In this document: piece by piece, positions 1-14,155 of the stretch
Numbering within the stretch: the first letter of the stretch is position 1
Layout of the letters: each line of letters begins with the position of its first letter
Assembly: GCA_037833965.1 (NCBI GenBank)
Contig: AP031351.1
Span: forward strand, 15,512,501 to 15,576,500
Source: Marchantia polymorpha subsp. ruderalis
Taxonomy: Eukaryota > Streptophyta > Marchantiopsida > Marchantiales > Marchantiaceae
Reading direction: 5' to 3'
Length of the DNA stretch: 64,000 bases
Made by a program: the position numbers and the translations under genes
The notes under the pieces: model-generated
The model's database searches: none
What the model was told of the DNA's origin: nothing
What the model saw: the letters and a program-made list of their open reading frames with translations, nothing else

Positions 1-1100
1 TCTCATCTCCATCTTCCGCATGTGTGGAAATTCTTATACTTTGCTGCAGTTAATAATTCCATCCTTCTGTAGAAATTAACCAGGAAAGGCAACAAGTAAT
101 TTGCCAATCCTTCCGGAGTCTCAGCAATGTGCTGCCGCGTGACCGACCACAGGAGCCTCGCCTAGTGAATGCGTTCTCCTCTTAATGCTCGTTCTACAAA
201 TCCGACTTGCCAAGTCGTCATGTAGATCATCCGGGACGATCAAAGGATCTACATCAACGCGACTTCCACATTCCTTCGCAAGCGATCGTGGTACCCTATC
301 GTCCGATAGCCATACTTGCCGGTGCGCAGTTTCTTGAACAGCGCCGCGTACGTCTTCTCCTCGCGTGCGTTACTTTGACACTCTCACTGTCAAAGATGTG
401 ATCGCTATCTTCACCTACGCAGCGTTTTAGGACTCTCTCAATCAAAGATTTGCCATCCTTCGGAATTGCCTTGATGTCCATCAGCATCCGGAGCGCTTCC
501 GTTGTTCCACTCCTGAACCGTTGCCGCGCAGACCCAATTCTATGCCCACAACAAGAAATCAAATTTTGCTAATATCAGCTCGTTGCGATAGGCCCTCAAT
601 CCCACTTTAGGCACCTTCAACGCGGTCAATCAAATTCCTTCGCAACGTTCCATAGCTGTTTTTGCAAATTCAAACTTCCGCACCTCGATCGCTTGTCAAT
701 TCGCAACTGTGCTATCATGAAATTTGAGGAACGAACTTACGCTCCCGCTAGGATAGTCTGCTGCCGCATCGGTAGTGCCAACTTGTGCGAATTGAAGGTA
801 ACGCCATTCAAATTTCTTTCCCGTGTGGCTCCATCTTTTACTTCAATGGGGATCCGTCGCCGGAAGTCTTTCGTAGGTAACTCCGAAGATTCTAACACCG
901 AAGGCCGAATACCCTCTGCCGAATACTGTACTAGGCTTTTGGGAAAACATGGTCTAAGCTTCATCACTTCGTAGCTCAGACTCCACTGGTCCATTCCTCC
1001 AGTTCTTGACCTCATTGGAACCAGCATACCAAGCTCTATCTAGTGGGATCCTTCCTATTTCCTACTCCTACTCAACGTCTATGCTGAAATTCTTTGTTCA
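1..1100 (-). other. Unassigned gene-like relic
   Basis: This stretch has higher GC than the AT-rich DNA after it. The minus strand holds two short open stretches, at 737-1027 and 296-562, the first followed by a donor-like GTAAGT. I do not recognise the encoded peptides, and in-frame stops separate the pieces. It could be an eroded gene or transposon fragment, or the 3' part of a gene that lies mostly left of the window. Confidence 0.2.
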
Positions 1101-4100
1101 CTTTTCTACAGAGTAATACTGCTCTAAAAATTCAAACTTACTTGTATTTACTTTCTAAACTACATTATTTCCGAACAAATTACACAACCACACTCCTTAA
1201 TCGGAGTTAATCTCAACAACCAAATCTTCATCCTTCTCATTCAACATAACTAAGTTTTAAATCAACTTCTACAAAATGCATGATGTTATGAAGACATTTT
1301 TAGCTATATGAAACTCTAGTTCTTCAAATTGATCACTGTTAAAGTTAAATCTACTTTCATGATACTTCTTGCATTTTTATTGACTCTCATTGGCAATAAA
1401 TGATGTGTTCAAATTATAATAAGATTCCTCCAAATGAGCATGTTTGGCTAATTTTAGCCTCACAAATTTTTATAACCAAATTATATTCCGATTCATAATT
1501 ATATTGTATAATCATAATGAAATTCTTGGGTCCAATTTTTGCGTTATGTTGAATTGTGAACTCATGCTTAACTCCTATTCAAATTTAACTTTGATGACTT
1601 TTTGGGAGTTCATCATTATTTTAGAAGGTTGAAATTCATCTATGTGTCTACGTTACTACATACTTCGACACAATCTTTTCACTCATTATTCAAGACTAGC
1701 ATTCATTGATACTCTAGAATTATTTTCAAAATCTAACTTTCATTGATAAAACAAAATTTCACATAAAAAACTTTCCAAACTTGCTTCAAACACTTTCTCT
1801 ACCTCTTTATTTATATTATTTGAAATACGATCATTATAATTATTGATAATTATAATCTAAATTACCGTCACTAAGATAAGTTTTGATATTTAAAACTAAT
1901 TTTTGTTGTGTGAAAACATGCTATTTGATCAGCTAAATCTTTAACAAGTTTTTTTGTCTTTAAGTATATTTATGTACTTGACATTAGAAACTTGAAATTT
2001 CAAGAATTTCTTCTTGACACTAAGTCAAACTTTAGACTTTAATCAATAAAGATTCTATTACTTATTCAACCCATTCAAAATATCAAAGTATTTTTTAGAA
2101 TTTAAAATTTTGATAAAAAAACAAAATGCAAGTATTTTTCATAATTTTTGTATCAACGTAATTTCTTTGCCAAGTATGGAATTGATAACTAAACTTTGTC
2201 ATAACTAGCTAAACTTGGTCATGATTAAGCAAACCATGATCAACTTTTTGAATAATTCTACAACTAATTCACACATAGAATTACAAATGTATCATCAATT
2301 GATATTGATGAAGTATTTCTTGAGTGACAAGTATGCATTGGTTGTCTCTCAATTTACTCATTGTCAATTTTTTTTTCATTGATGTACAAAACTAAGTATA
2401 CAATGTGTCAAGATGCATAAACAATATTATAAAAAACTAAAAAGAACATAATTCATTATTGTTTTTATTCAAATCAAGAGAGTTATCTTTATCTTAATTA
2501 AATACTAATTTATTGCAATATGGCAATTTCTCATACTCATTCTTTTGTCTTCATGTTTTTCTAGCACTAATATGGATTTAAAAAGCCTAACTTTTCTTGA
2601 CCTTCTTCTTTCTTGTTCTTCCTTTTGGTGGTGTTGGAGTATTCTTTGCTTAAACTTTGTATCAAAACTTTGATGCGGATAAATTAAATTTTGTAATATC
2701 TTCAACATAAGAAAATGCATAAATTGCATAATTATAGAATCCAATGTATATACTCAATGTGGAACTACAATAATCATCACCTTGTTTTCTCTTAGATCAA
2801 TTTTTTCTTCTTTCTTGAGGCCGTCTCGTCATCACAAGATGGAATTTGAAATGAGACCCTTTTTCTTACTTCATTTTTTAACTAACTTGCAAAACTCCAG
2901 TTACTACATAAGAGCAAACTTTGATTTCAGATAAAATTTTGCACTAGATTGTAGATATACATTACAGATAGATTTATTTATTTATTTATACAGATATTAC
3001 ATTAGATATCAACATGATAAAGTACATTGTTTCTTTGCAGTTTGCTTGTTTGGTGTTGCTTCAGCCTCAAATTCTGTAGCCAAAAACTCTTGCATTATTT
3101 TTCTTGCCTTGATACATAATCTTCACCGAGATTTTCGCTTTGTTGAACTTTTTCTTCTTCTTCAATTTCTTTCTCCTCTTCGTCTTATGCTTCTATTTGA
3201 CCTCTCCAACTTTGTCTCTTCTCTTTCTCTTCATCTTCTTCATCTTCACATGTTTGTCTCTTCTCGATCTGTTCATCTCCACGTTCTGATACTCATAAAG
3301 AGTTAGCCTCCTGTTCCTCATCTGAATTTTTATTTCGATGATTGAGTACCACAAACAAACTAACTTAGATAATAATTTATAAAAAGTGTTTACTATGAAA
3401 TCAAAGTCTATGTATATGGAAGTTATTTGTTTAGCGTTAAAATCACATGTGGTCTTGGCAGCAGTACAATCTCATTCTTCCTTACATTACCTGTTTTACA
3501 GTCCATCTTTTGTGACAAATCAAAGATGGACTATAAAAAGGGTAATATAAGTACATCATCTGACGTCCAGATGTCTAGGTCATTTTTTCTAGAAATTGAA
3601 ACTCCCATGACAAAATATGTATCATACATAAACACAACTGTATTTATGGTATAAGCACAAGAAATTTATGACTTAAACACAATTAATCTTCCCAGTTCCA
3701 TATACAAACACATTGAAACTATCTTCTTTTTAACATACTTCCAAATTAGACTTGGATCATTTGACTTCTTGATTCTATTTTTCCAATATTGCTTGACATT
3801 CCTCCATGTATTGAGCTTAGCAAGATAATTTGAAAATCCTTGCTATATTTTAACCTAAACTACATTCGCTGATAAACCTGGTTGATGTTTGATATAGGCG
3901 TGTCTCTGTCTCTTGCTGCATGTGAAAAACAAGAAAGCATCTTTGTTTTTTTGCTTTTAGAAAACCTTTTAGAAACATCTCAAGCTTATTCTATATATGA
4001 TATATAGATTTCTAGTTTCAAAACAAACATCGAGTAACTAATGACATCATGGCATATGTTTTGTGCATTGCAAAAAGAAAACTAATAAATAGTAAAGAAC

Positions 4101-5960
4101 CGAAAATAATATTAAAGACTAATAATAAACAAGACCCTTAACAAGATCCTAATAATGAAAATCCGAAAAAATGAACACTAAAGAATAATATAGATGGGAA
4201 AGTCAAATAACAGCTTCATTCAATTTTATTAAAATTTTTTATATAGAACTCCCAAAATTTTTGTTATAAGATATTCAAATCATATTTTGAATCATTCAAT
4301 TATTATTCAAACGCTTACATTGAGTCCAAAAGTATAACTTATGATCTTAGTATATAAATTTCTTTCAAGAAGAGACATGCTTGTATGGTATGTGAACGAT
4401 TATCGTAAAAATATTCTGAAAGTTTTATTATTAAAATGCGTTACATACCATGGAAACATTATGCAAATAATAGAAAAAAAAAATTCAACCGATGGATGCA
4501 TGTAATAACAAAGATCGCAAGAGATATATTCAAATGGCATACATTTGCTCTTCAGCGGCAGACTTTACGATCATGAAGTGATCATTCACCTAAAGACATC
4601 AACCATGCTGAGAAAAACACGACATTCTTGGCTTTAGTATATGATAGGTCAGCGGACTCTCTAATCAGCTTATAAAGTATAGGCGTAGTTTTAGCCTGTT
4701 TTTCTTCTGTTAGAAATGTCCCTTCAGTTTTCCATTCATGTTCGTGCATTGCTCCTAATGAAAAATTTTGCTGCCGAAACATGTGAATTAGCTTCATTGA
4801 CACGAAATAATTTAGTGCCCACCTGCTACGTACAACTTTGAAGTTCTTCTATACCAGCAAGAGAACATGACCTATACTTATTGTGCTCATAAATTCGAAG
4901 TTTAGGGTTAGAACACAGTGTTCAAGATCTGAACCTTAAGACGAATTATTGTATCTGATGTGATTACTAGCTGCAATAAGACCATTCCTTTCTAGATTCG
5001 AACCTTGAAAGGATTGGTTGAGATTTCTAATACGAACAGATGCAGATTGGATGCAGCATGAAGAGAGGCAACAGAGGGACCAGGGTGCCTTTTCTTGCAT
5101 CTTCGGTTCCACAGGATGCTAGAAGAGAAGAGAGTGAGAATGATAATCCTGCAACGAAGTACCGCAGACCAAGCATGTACATTGATTTTTTTAGTATGGA
5201 TCAGAGGAGTCTCACGGGGCACTTGTTAACTTGTTATATTCTCCGAAGATGCTGCTACGCGTCCTCGGCTACAAGATTGGAACATGGATGGCATGACCGA
5301 GACAACTCAGACACACCTCAGATGCACAATCATTGCCTTGTATTGGAATGCTTCCACATATTGTTTTAAAATACACATTGAGAACCTTCACAGCGCAAGG
5401 CCAAGTAGAATTTCTAAGGATACGGTAAAAAAAGTCTGCACCTCGTGAGACAAAACGACGATGTATCAACGAAGGAAGACCTTCGGTCATACTTGCCACC
5501 CATCAATTCTGACACACCAGTACGATATACGTAAAACTATCACGTCTCTATGCGCTAATACACAGCCAGATACGTAGGCCGCTGAAGGGCTCACAGGACT
5601 CCATTTCATCCCATCTTACTCTCAATTTCGAAAAAGGAAGCGTCATGACATACGTTCGAGAATTATTTGCTTAAACTGGATTTTTGAGACTTTGGGCCAA
5701 GACCACCGCGATTGGGCCAATGCAACCGCGATTAAATTAACAACGACGCTAGCAGGTTTTGTTTGAATCTTGTTTTCGTTTTGGAACCCAAACCGGGAAA
5801 TAGCAACTTAAGCACCTAGAGTGCTTCAACTATCCAACCCAGGCCAATGCATCTATATTTAGCATCAGATAAGGGCCTGGATGAGCAGCAAACCTGATGC
5901 GAGGGCAGCAAAAGAAAACATCAATAACTAAGCTGCCACTGCCTCTAGAATGTTTCTCAT
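1101..5960. other. AT-rich intergenic DNA, no gene recognised
   Basis: This is strongly AT-rich up to about 4.8 kb and then moderate. The only ORFs are short and unassignable. A lysine/arginine-rich reading on the minus strand lies around 3050-3330, and a second short charged ORF lies at 2505-2744. Both could be remnants of a transposon protein, but no diagnostic domain can be read. From 5.0 to 5.96 kb the GC rises toward the downstream flank of the LEUNIG-type gene, with no supported exon. Confidence 0.5.
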
Positions 5961-6568
5961 ATTAGTCTACAGAGTCGCTCCATTTAGAGGATGGGCTTTA
6001 GAGTTCAACTGGTTACAGCCGTGTGAAAAATGTAAATAAAGTGAAGTGGACCGCAAGCCTTGAGTACTCAGTCCAGCCTGACCTGAAAGGTTCTGACGAC
6101 TTTTGCTCTGCTGCAAGGTAACACCAATCATTACCGCCTCACTACAGTACTGTTCACGTCCTATCTGCCCTCTAGTCATAACAGTGAGATATTTCCTGAG
6201 TCCCTCTTCGGAGTGACAACTCCACGTGAATGACTAGAGTATCCTCCTTGAGATCTAAATACGGCGGGTACTACCTATGAGGACATGTAACTTAGATCCC
6301 ATTCTGATAACAGGGATTAGGGACGGTTGTAGACATTCAAGCACAAACGCGACCCCCTTCAGCTCCAACAAGTCCTCCTCTTGATACCATATATAACCTG
6401 GTTTTTTTAATGATTCTGTCGATACAGATCTTCACTAATCCATGCTCCCCATAGTACAGAGTGAACATCACCACGCCTAAATGTGGTGGGGCTATTGTTC
6501 TCAAAAACTGGGAGAAAGTAACAGTTATGCTTTTGTGTTACAGCGATAACACATGACTACACGGTTCC

Positions 6569-9500
6569 TCACTTCCACAGCTTAACGCATTTATCATGAC
6601 TAGCAGACGCAACCATGCCCGTCGCTGGAGACTGAGCTAACGCAGCAATCAGTCCGTCATGGGCAGGTACGGTCATGCTTTTGTTCTCCACCATGTTCCA
6701 CAGCTCCAAAGACTGCCAAATGGCCAACATAAAATAGACAAAAGTAAGAAGACATTCAACCAAATGCAAAGGTTTGAATTCCACCCAAATCAGATGAAAG
6801 CAGCAGCGTGCTGCTTTGCTTTCATCTGATTTCATCTGCAGCGCTCTTAAGAATATAAAAATAAAAAGCATGAGGGCAAAAACATATATATTAACAGTTT
6901 CTTCACCTGATAACAACCAATCACCAACAGCGACGGGTAATTCGGATGGAAGACACATGAGTGGAACTTGTTCCCATTACAACTGAGCTCGTGAACACAG
7001 TCCCCTTCATTACCAGTCCCCAAGGCCCACACCCTGACAGAGTCCTCACTGACGGATGCTACGAAATCACCAGTGGCATCCCAGCAAACAGAGTGTACAG
7101 GTTTGGTGTGTCTCTGCAAAAAGTGTACATTTGAATGCATCAGAAGCCCTTCAGTGTGTTAACAAAGCAAACCTTTAGCCAAATTCTACATGGCCTTCCA
7201 TGATCCACATGTGTCCCACAACAAAGCGTCCGATTTTCCTTAGCATATTCTCTAATGACATGTACTGTTAACCGAAAGCCGGACTTTCAGACTTTTGCTC
7301 AAGATATAGATCTCAGACGAAAAATAATCAACAGTACACTCGAATTCACTAGTGGAAAAAAAGGCTAGAAATTGCAGTTCGGTCAAAGAAGAACGGCAAA
7401 GTCTCCCAAACCATTAAATATACATTCTCCTCAGAAAGAAGGTGATCCACTATACATATAGTACAGGCAAACAGCCTTGCGTATCAAGGTCTACACAGAA
7501 CCTACAGAAACTATGACACGATATCGAGGAATAAGTCAGCGCATACCTGCAGTGAGTGTATGCACGTTTCCGTCTCCACGTCAAAAATGGAAACGACATT
7601 TTCAGCCGCTGCAGCCAACAACCTTCCCACTCGAGGTTGAAATCTCATTTGAGTCATACCACCCTATAAGCACAAACTCTCCACGTATGAGATCCCTCTT
7701 AAAAAGTCACCTCATGCGTAACACAACACAAGTTAGGGAAGATAGACATTATTTCTATACAGAACCAAATAAACCCTCTCGCTAAGAAGAGGCATGATCA
7801 CAGCTTCTTGCCGAGACTGTAAGTCATCCACAAGCAAGATTATAAGAGTCCAAAGGAACAACAATAATCCACAAGCATGTCTTCATCCCCTTCCCAAAGC
7901 GTATATGCAGATCACTGCGATCGGTATAGAAGCTAAGTTAAGTACTTCCGACAGTGAACGCTGAATAAACAACACTTCCGCTTTAGAACAGATGAGCAAT
8001 CACCTTTACATACACATCTAATGTTAGAAGACTAATAAGACAATGAAGAGCCCCTCTAACCTTGAATATCTTAGTGCAGGTGTTTTGATTGATGCTCCAG
8101 TATCGAATCTCACTATCTCCGTCACAAGAGCACAACAAATCCTCATTGTTGGGATGAAAGTCGAGGGACATCACAGAGGTGGCATGACCTTGAAAAGATC
8201 TCATCGAAAAACTTGGCTGCAAGACACAGTCAAAGAGTAAGAAGAAACTCTAAATTGAATGATTCCTCACTTTCATGTTCGAATATAATGCCTTCAAACC
8301 TACAAAACCTCAAATCTTGAAAGCAAAACTGAAGTTCTTCGTATGGATGACATCACTATCAATGTAGGGGAAGTACGGCAACTCCATATTCAAATAACAG
8401 AGTTTAAAAACAACTCTAGCAATCTACCATATTCAAGCATGTCACACGTCTGCACATCTCCTACTTTTATTCAAATCAGATATGAGCTGTCATATAAATT
8501 TACATTGTCGGCGTCCCACACTCTCACAGTCTTGTCAAATGATGACGTCGCCAAACGTGCAGAGTTGGGACTAAATCTAACGTCTGTTATCAAAAGCGAG
8601 TGCTCCTCCAGCGTGCTTTTCAGCTTCAATGTGTCCATATTCCAGAGGTTCACCTGTTAACGGAGGTGACATACATAACAAGGTGAAAAACAGACACCAT
8701 GAAACAATTTGAACTCACCTGCCGATGAAAAAACAAGACAGCGAGCATTCGAAAAACTTCCACAGCCAACAGAGTTCGTGGAAATATATTGTGCAATCCA
8801 CAACTATGTTCAATACATTAGATACCCTACTGACCTTTTTGTCATGTCCCGCACTAGCGAGTAATCTTCCATCGGAAGAGAAATGGGTACACACAACTTT
8901 GCTTGTGCTGGCACGAAGACATCCAACCTCGCTAAATGAAAAGCCTGGAGGGAGAGATCCAACGAATTTAGACAGCTACAATTTGAATCTAAATGCGTTG
9001 TAGATCGAGTACATATGTATCTGGGTGAAACATCTAATCAATTCCCAAATTCCAAAGTTTCGCAACTAATAAGACGACATGACTGGCTCTTTGATATCAT
9101 CGTTGACAATAATCCTGACGTCCCTATATATAGGTCTGTGGATGTTCATCAACTTTCTGTCTACGTGGTGATCTGCAACGGTAGTAAAAACTCTTGATAA
9201 TCACACCATCTCGCGCAGGTGCAAATATAATGCAAAGAGGAATTTTCGACTTCCAAGATCGAGATAAGGGCACGAACATATATATACCCAAACGCAAATC
9301 AAGACATATAATCTGTTTGAAAAGGACTCCCGAATACAACAAGAATTGGAAAAGGAATGCGAAAGGTGCAGCAATTATCAATGCTAGACCTCACAACTAC
9401 ATGTGAAGTATCTGGGCCAGCACTGAGATGTAAAATCTGTAATAACGTCAGTTCGGTACATTTACAAAGTACCACAATAACCAATACATATGCAAAGAAG

Positions 9501-12500
9501 AAATAGCCATGACAGTTACACAAGACACCATACATTACTGAAGATGCAATGTAAGGGACAGGCTCAAAGGAATCATACATTGGGGATGCGAGATGCAGTA
9601 GGTTTAAGCTATGCAGAGGCAGTTATCCGATCAAACAATTCATAAGAGGAACATGCCGAAGCACCATACTTTGGTGTCAAATTATCCGCCCTTGATCGGC
9701 ATTGAGGAGAAAGATCTGAGATAGGTTTGACAACCAGTACAGAGACCTTCCACAAAAAAACCATGGTGCCATCATTCACAGCATGACTAGCCAATAAGAC
9801 ATCATCGCCGCCCACGGGTAGCTTCGGCACGGATGCTTTTGAGCACCCACCGCGACCCGGGTTCTGAATTTTTCAAGACGATGGAAGTAAAATCGTGACA
9901 TGTTGCCATTCATTCCTCATGTACCTATGTAACGACTTTCACTGCGCTTAAAAAAAATTGCATTTACAAGTAAAATTCTATACATAAATCCTCGGTTAGT
10001 TATAGTCCTCAGTCAATAAAGGGATATCCAGAACTAGCAAGATTTCAAAATTCCTCAATTTCCTGACCATGAGAACTATGAACTACAATAAGCCTATGCC
10101 ACAATGAGTAATCACGCCATTCTTAGTCTCGCTAAACAGATGCGTTAGTAGACACCCTTCGTGTGCGGTAAGGATGAATGATGACATGATTCGATGAGGT
10201 CTCAATTGCCGTGGTTTTAGCGCTGTGCTACCTCGTTTAAGGTGGGATGCCCGATCATCACCGATTAGAAACACCTCAATCTGAAGCTGCAATGCTCGTC
10301 ATCGTCAAAGAATCGAAGAACAACAACAGGACTGAGCTTATTATGAGCTTACATAAAAACAGACATACGTCACCACAATCGAATTCCGGCCAAAATCTGT
10401 AGGAGGAATACTATGACAACTATTTGTCTTGAATCAACTCTTGAAGTCTCTCCTCACACGTTAAAACCTGCAGTAAACAGACACAGCTTTCCAATCCTTT
10501 GTTTCATGTTCAACTCTCTGACGAGCACCGATGTCTGATCAAAAGTCCCAGACAACTTGACAACAACTCAGTAAGGTTTCAGTGTGAACTCAAGGCAACT
10601 TGTTATCGAAGGAATTTAAGCTCATAATGTCTCATACTTATTTGACAGTATGAGTTTTATGAGCCTGCCAAAGAGTGGACAGAACCAGAATAGGCGGGAA
10701 ACCTTTCGGATTTGAGTTCTTTGACTACTTCGTCTGATTGGCGGTAAACTTTCTACCCAGATAGCTTTTTTAAGGCCAAGGGAGGCATGTTTTGAGTTTG
10801 CTCGGCACGACAAGTACCCATGAATAATGCGCAAAGCATAAGCACTAGAAAGACCACAAGCTGTTACTGTCTCATCCAAAAACTTATAAACTTCTGCAAC
10901 CTTACTTCTGAACTGAGAATGCAAGAAAACTAGAGAACACTTCTTCAAACTAGAGAACACAGTAGTGATATGTGGTCAGATCAATACCTGGGAGTGAGTT
11001 TCCATGAACCTTGACTGGCTGTCTTATTCCTTGTAGATGGTATAAGGCACGGTAGAAATGTGGTCAGTATGACAAGTCCGACCTAGCCCACTACATTTCA
11101 GCTGTGATTCTTCAACTCAGTGACCGTGCATGCCCTATAACTTTTTCCAGGTTTTAATCAATGCCACTAAGATGGATACTGCGAGGATGGGATTAGAGCT
11201 TCGATAATACACACCAGAAAATATAATCACTCGCCATCTCATCGTGGCAAGGAAGAAAAGATAAGGTTTTGGCTGACACCATTCACATGTCTTTCGATAA
11301 AGCATGAGTTTGTCTGACCAGGTCATGCGGAGTAAACTAAAACTTTGATGTACGTCAACCTAACGGGTTACCGGCTGACCAGTTCAAGAGTAACGTGTTA
11401 CCAAAGATTGGTGAAAACCTATTCTCAACCAAGCTCACTTGCACTGAATATAGAGTGTAAAGGTTCCGGCACTATTACTTCAGTGAAAGCGACAGAATGG
11501 AGATGCCAAGGATATGCAAACAATCGAACAAGTTGACTCGTATGTAGGTGGTTCACACTCCGAGATAATAGGGGAGAAAAAGAAAGTTCAACGGTTCATG
11601 ACCATTACGATACATGCCGTAAAATCTTGACAAGCTGACTGAGTTCCTTTCCCATAAATTTTGGACGGCTGAAGAGTAAAAGAAAACGTTGGCGAGGTAG
11701 AAAAGGCTCCCCTTCATGAGCTAAATCAGTGGCGACTTCAGCGACATACACCTATATCAGAGAAACAAAATCGCAATATCTGCATAATGGTTGATATGTT
11801 TTCATGTCACGTTTCAGAAGAAAAAGTTCGTCATGGCTGCACTTTCTCGAGATATGGCAGGGACCATATCTGCAAAGTCCCACTAGATTCATCCTTGTAC
11901 AAGATTCAGAAGGGTAAGCACACTTTCTTCCAAAAGGACAGGTAACTAAATGATTTAAGAACCACGAAGGAAAAAATGGCCTTAGAGTACAGTAGGAGAA
12001 GCAGTAAGGCAAAGTAGATGTCTTAGGAGAGGTACATATGTGGCTCTCATGGAAAAAGCTTCAGCAACCGTATAAGCAAACCATTACAACCAAGTGAGCT
12101 TTCTCTTCGCTCAAATTCCACTGAAACCACACAATCTTGAAACACCCCAGAACAAAATAAATATGGCTTTTGCTTCCAGAAGAAGTATCAAGACAGATTT
12201 TGTACACTACCACTTCTGATCATGATACAGTCACAGATCAATGCAGCTCTCTTAGAGAGCTACCAATCTCTGAAATTTGCAGGAAAGAAACGTAGGTTTG
12301 ACTACCTATAACGCGACCCAGTGTGTGTCAATTCAGAAAAACTAACATGAGGTTGGTAGAATGGGGAAGAGGGGTGGAAATATGAGATAGGGATGCCAAA
12401 GAACACTCTGAAAGGGGATTCATGCAAAGCTGGAAGCAAAATAGCTGGGAACATCGTCAACCCTCTAGCTTTCAAAATTCTAGACTCTGTACATCATCAA

Positions 12501-14122
12501 GTAATAACGCTCTAGCCTACTGACAAAGAACAGAGAACAACTTATGCGAAATCAAAGTAAAAACAAGACAAATAATAAACAAGCATCTTCAGATGAGACT
12601 CAACGCGCAAAAAATTTAGCCTCAGGTGTGTGTCCGAAATCAGTTGGCTATGTGAGGCCTGGCGAAATCCAGCAACTTCCTGGTTAAACTTGCAAATAGA
12701 CAATGAGTCGGAGTCTACTTATACATTTGCCTATAACTAACTTACATATCACTGCACTGCAGATACAAGTCTGGAAGCAACTTTGACAATATAAAAGCTG
12801 TTCAAGTAACATTTAACCAGGATCTAGAGAAGTCTGTCTAGAGAGAATCACCGAGATAATCTGTCCTGAAAGTTCTAAAACGACAAGAACTAATTTACAA
12901 ATCCTTTCAACCTGTGCTGCCTGGCGTTCTTATCCTCACCCTGGATGCTTACAAGGCTTACAGGGCGTCCAAGGTGAGAACAGTCTCATTCAAGTATCTA
13001 CTAAAGAATTCCAAAATCTTTATGGGTTTCAGACAGACACTGGTGTCATGGATGCTATTCCCTTCCAAAGGATATAGTGAGGCTAAGAAAACATGTCCCA
13101 TTCAAATCTCCAATGAAGAACTGCTAACTTCGTGACTTTCAAACAGACGTTCGCTATCCCATGCTGAAGAAGATGGTGTAACGGTCCCCATCCAAAACTC
13201 TATCAGAAGCATCATCCAACAATCAACCGGTTTCATTGTACGGACCTTTGCTGACATCCATGCTATGACCCGCTGGACTTCGCTTACTGCTCCCGAAGAG
13301 CGGCTCCCTTGGGTCTGCCTCCTCATGAGATAAAAAGGACTCGACATTGTCGTCTAAAGAACCATCTTCTCCGAATCGATCAATGTCAGTCTGCCGACAA
13401 TACAAGCAATGTCCAACCTTAGGACAGAGCAACAAAATCAAAGATATCGGCAACAAGACTGGAAAAACTAATAGAGTACATTATGAATCAGAGAGAATTG
13501 ACAGCATTCTTGGAAACATACCAAGTGATTTGAGGGTGATGCAAGAGGTGCATTTCCATCTGATGCGTACATCATCAACCCGGGCTTTGAAATACTGTTG
13601 CTGTGTTGTAAAGTTAATGACATAACATCACCGGGTGTGTGTGTAGATGGTGTCGATGGAGCAGAATTTGGTGACGGCCCTGCAGTATTTGCAGTTCCAG
13701 TGCTGTTCGCGGGACCAGACGAAGATGCCGGATGTTGCTTTCTCTTCCTCCCATTGTTTGGACCCTTAGCCGAGTTCTTTCACAACCAGAAAATCAAGGT
13801 AAGCAAAGGTCCTGAAAAAAATACGACAGAACTACTGACCTACAGCTGTTGCCCCGACTGTACCCTTTAGAGAATCTCATACGTTCCCCCAAAACCTTTT
13901 CCATGCGTAACAGCGAGTAACCTCCGCTGTATACTGCCATAGACATACAACTGGACCCTCTGCTAGCAACCATCAAGTTACCTTTCCAGTCCCTGTACTG
14001 TTGGTGCTCGGGCTTGGCTCGATGGCCCCATATACCTGATCATTGGCACGAAAGGAATTGCCATCAACGGCTACTCCCCCGACTCCACCCAATCTATCCT
14101 GCTGTTGTTGCTGAGGAGTAGC

Positions 14123-14155
<33 letters not shown>

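Noticed and set aside
8725-8760. Possible extra mini-exon between LEUNIG WD40 exons (reading AVLFFHRQ, ending at a donor-like GTGAGT)
   Set aside because: No AG acceptor precedes the needed codon, and joining 8835 directly to 8653 keeps frame and family alignment.
10622-10960. 112-codon minus ORF inside the large LEUNIG intron
   Set aside because: No recognisable domain, and no splice connection to the flanking exons in frame.
11752-12012. Cys-rich minus ORF inside the large LEUNIG intron
   Set aside because: The cysteine spacing fits no zinc-finger class I know, there are no flanking exons, and such short ORFs are expected by chance in 4.3 kb.
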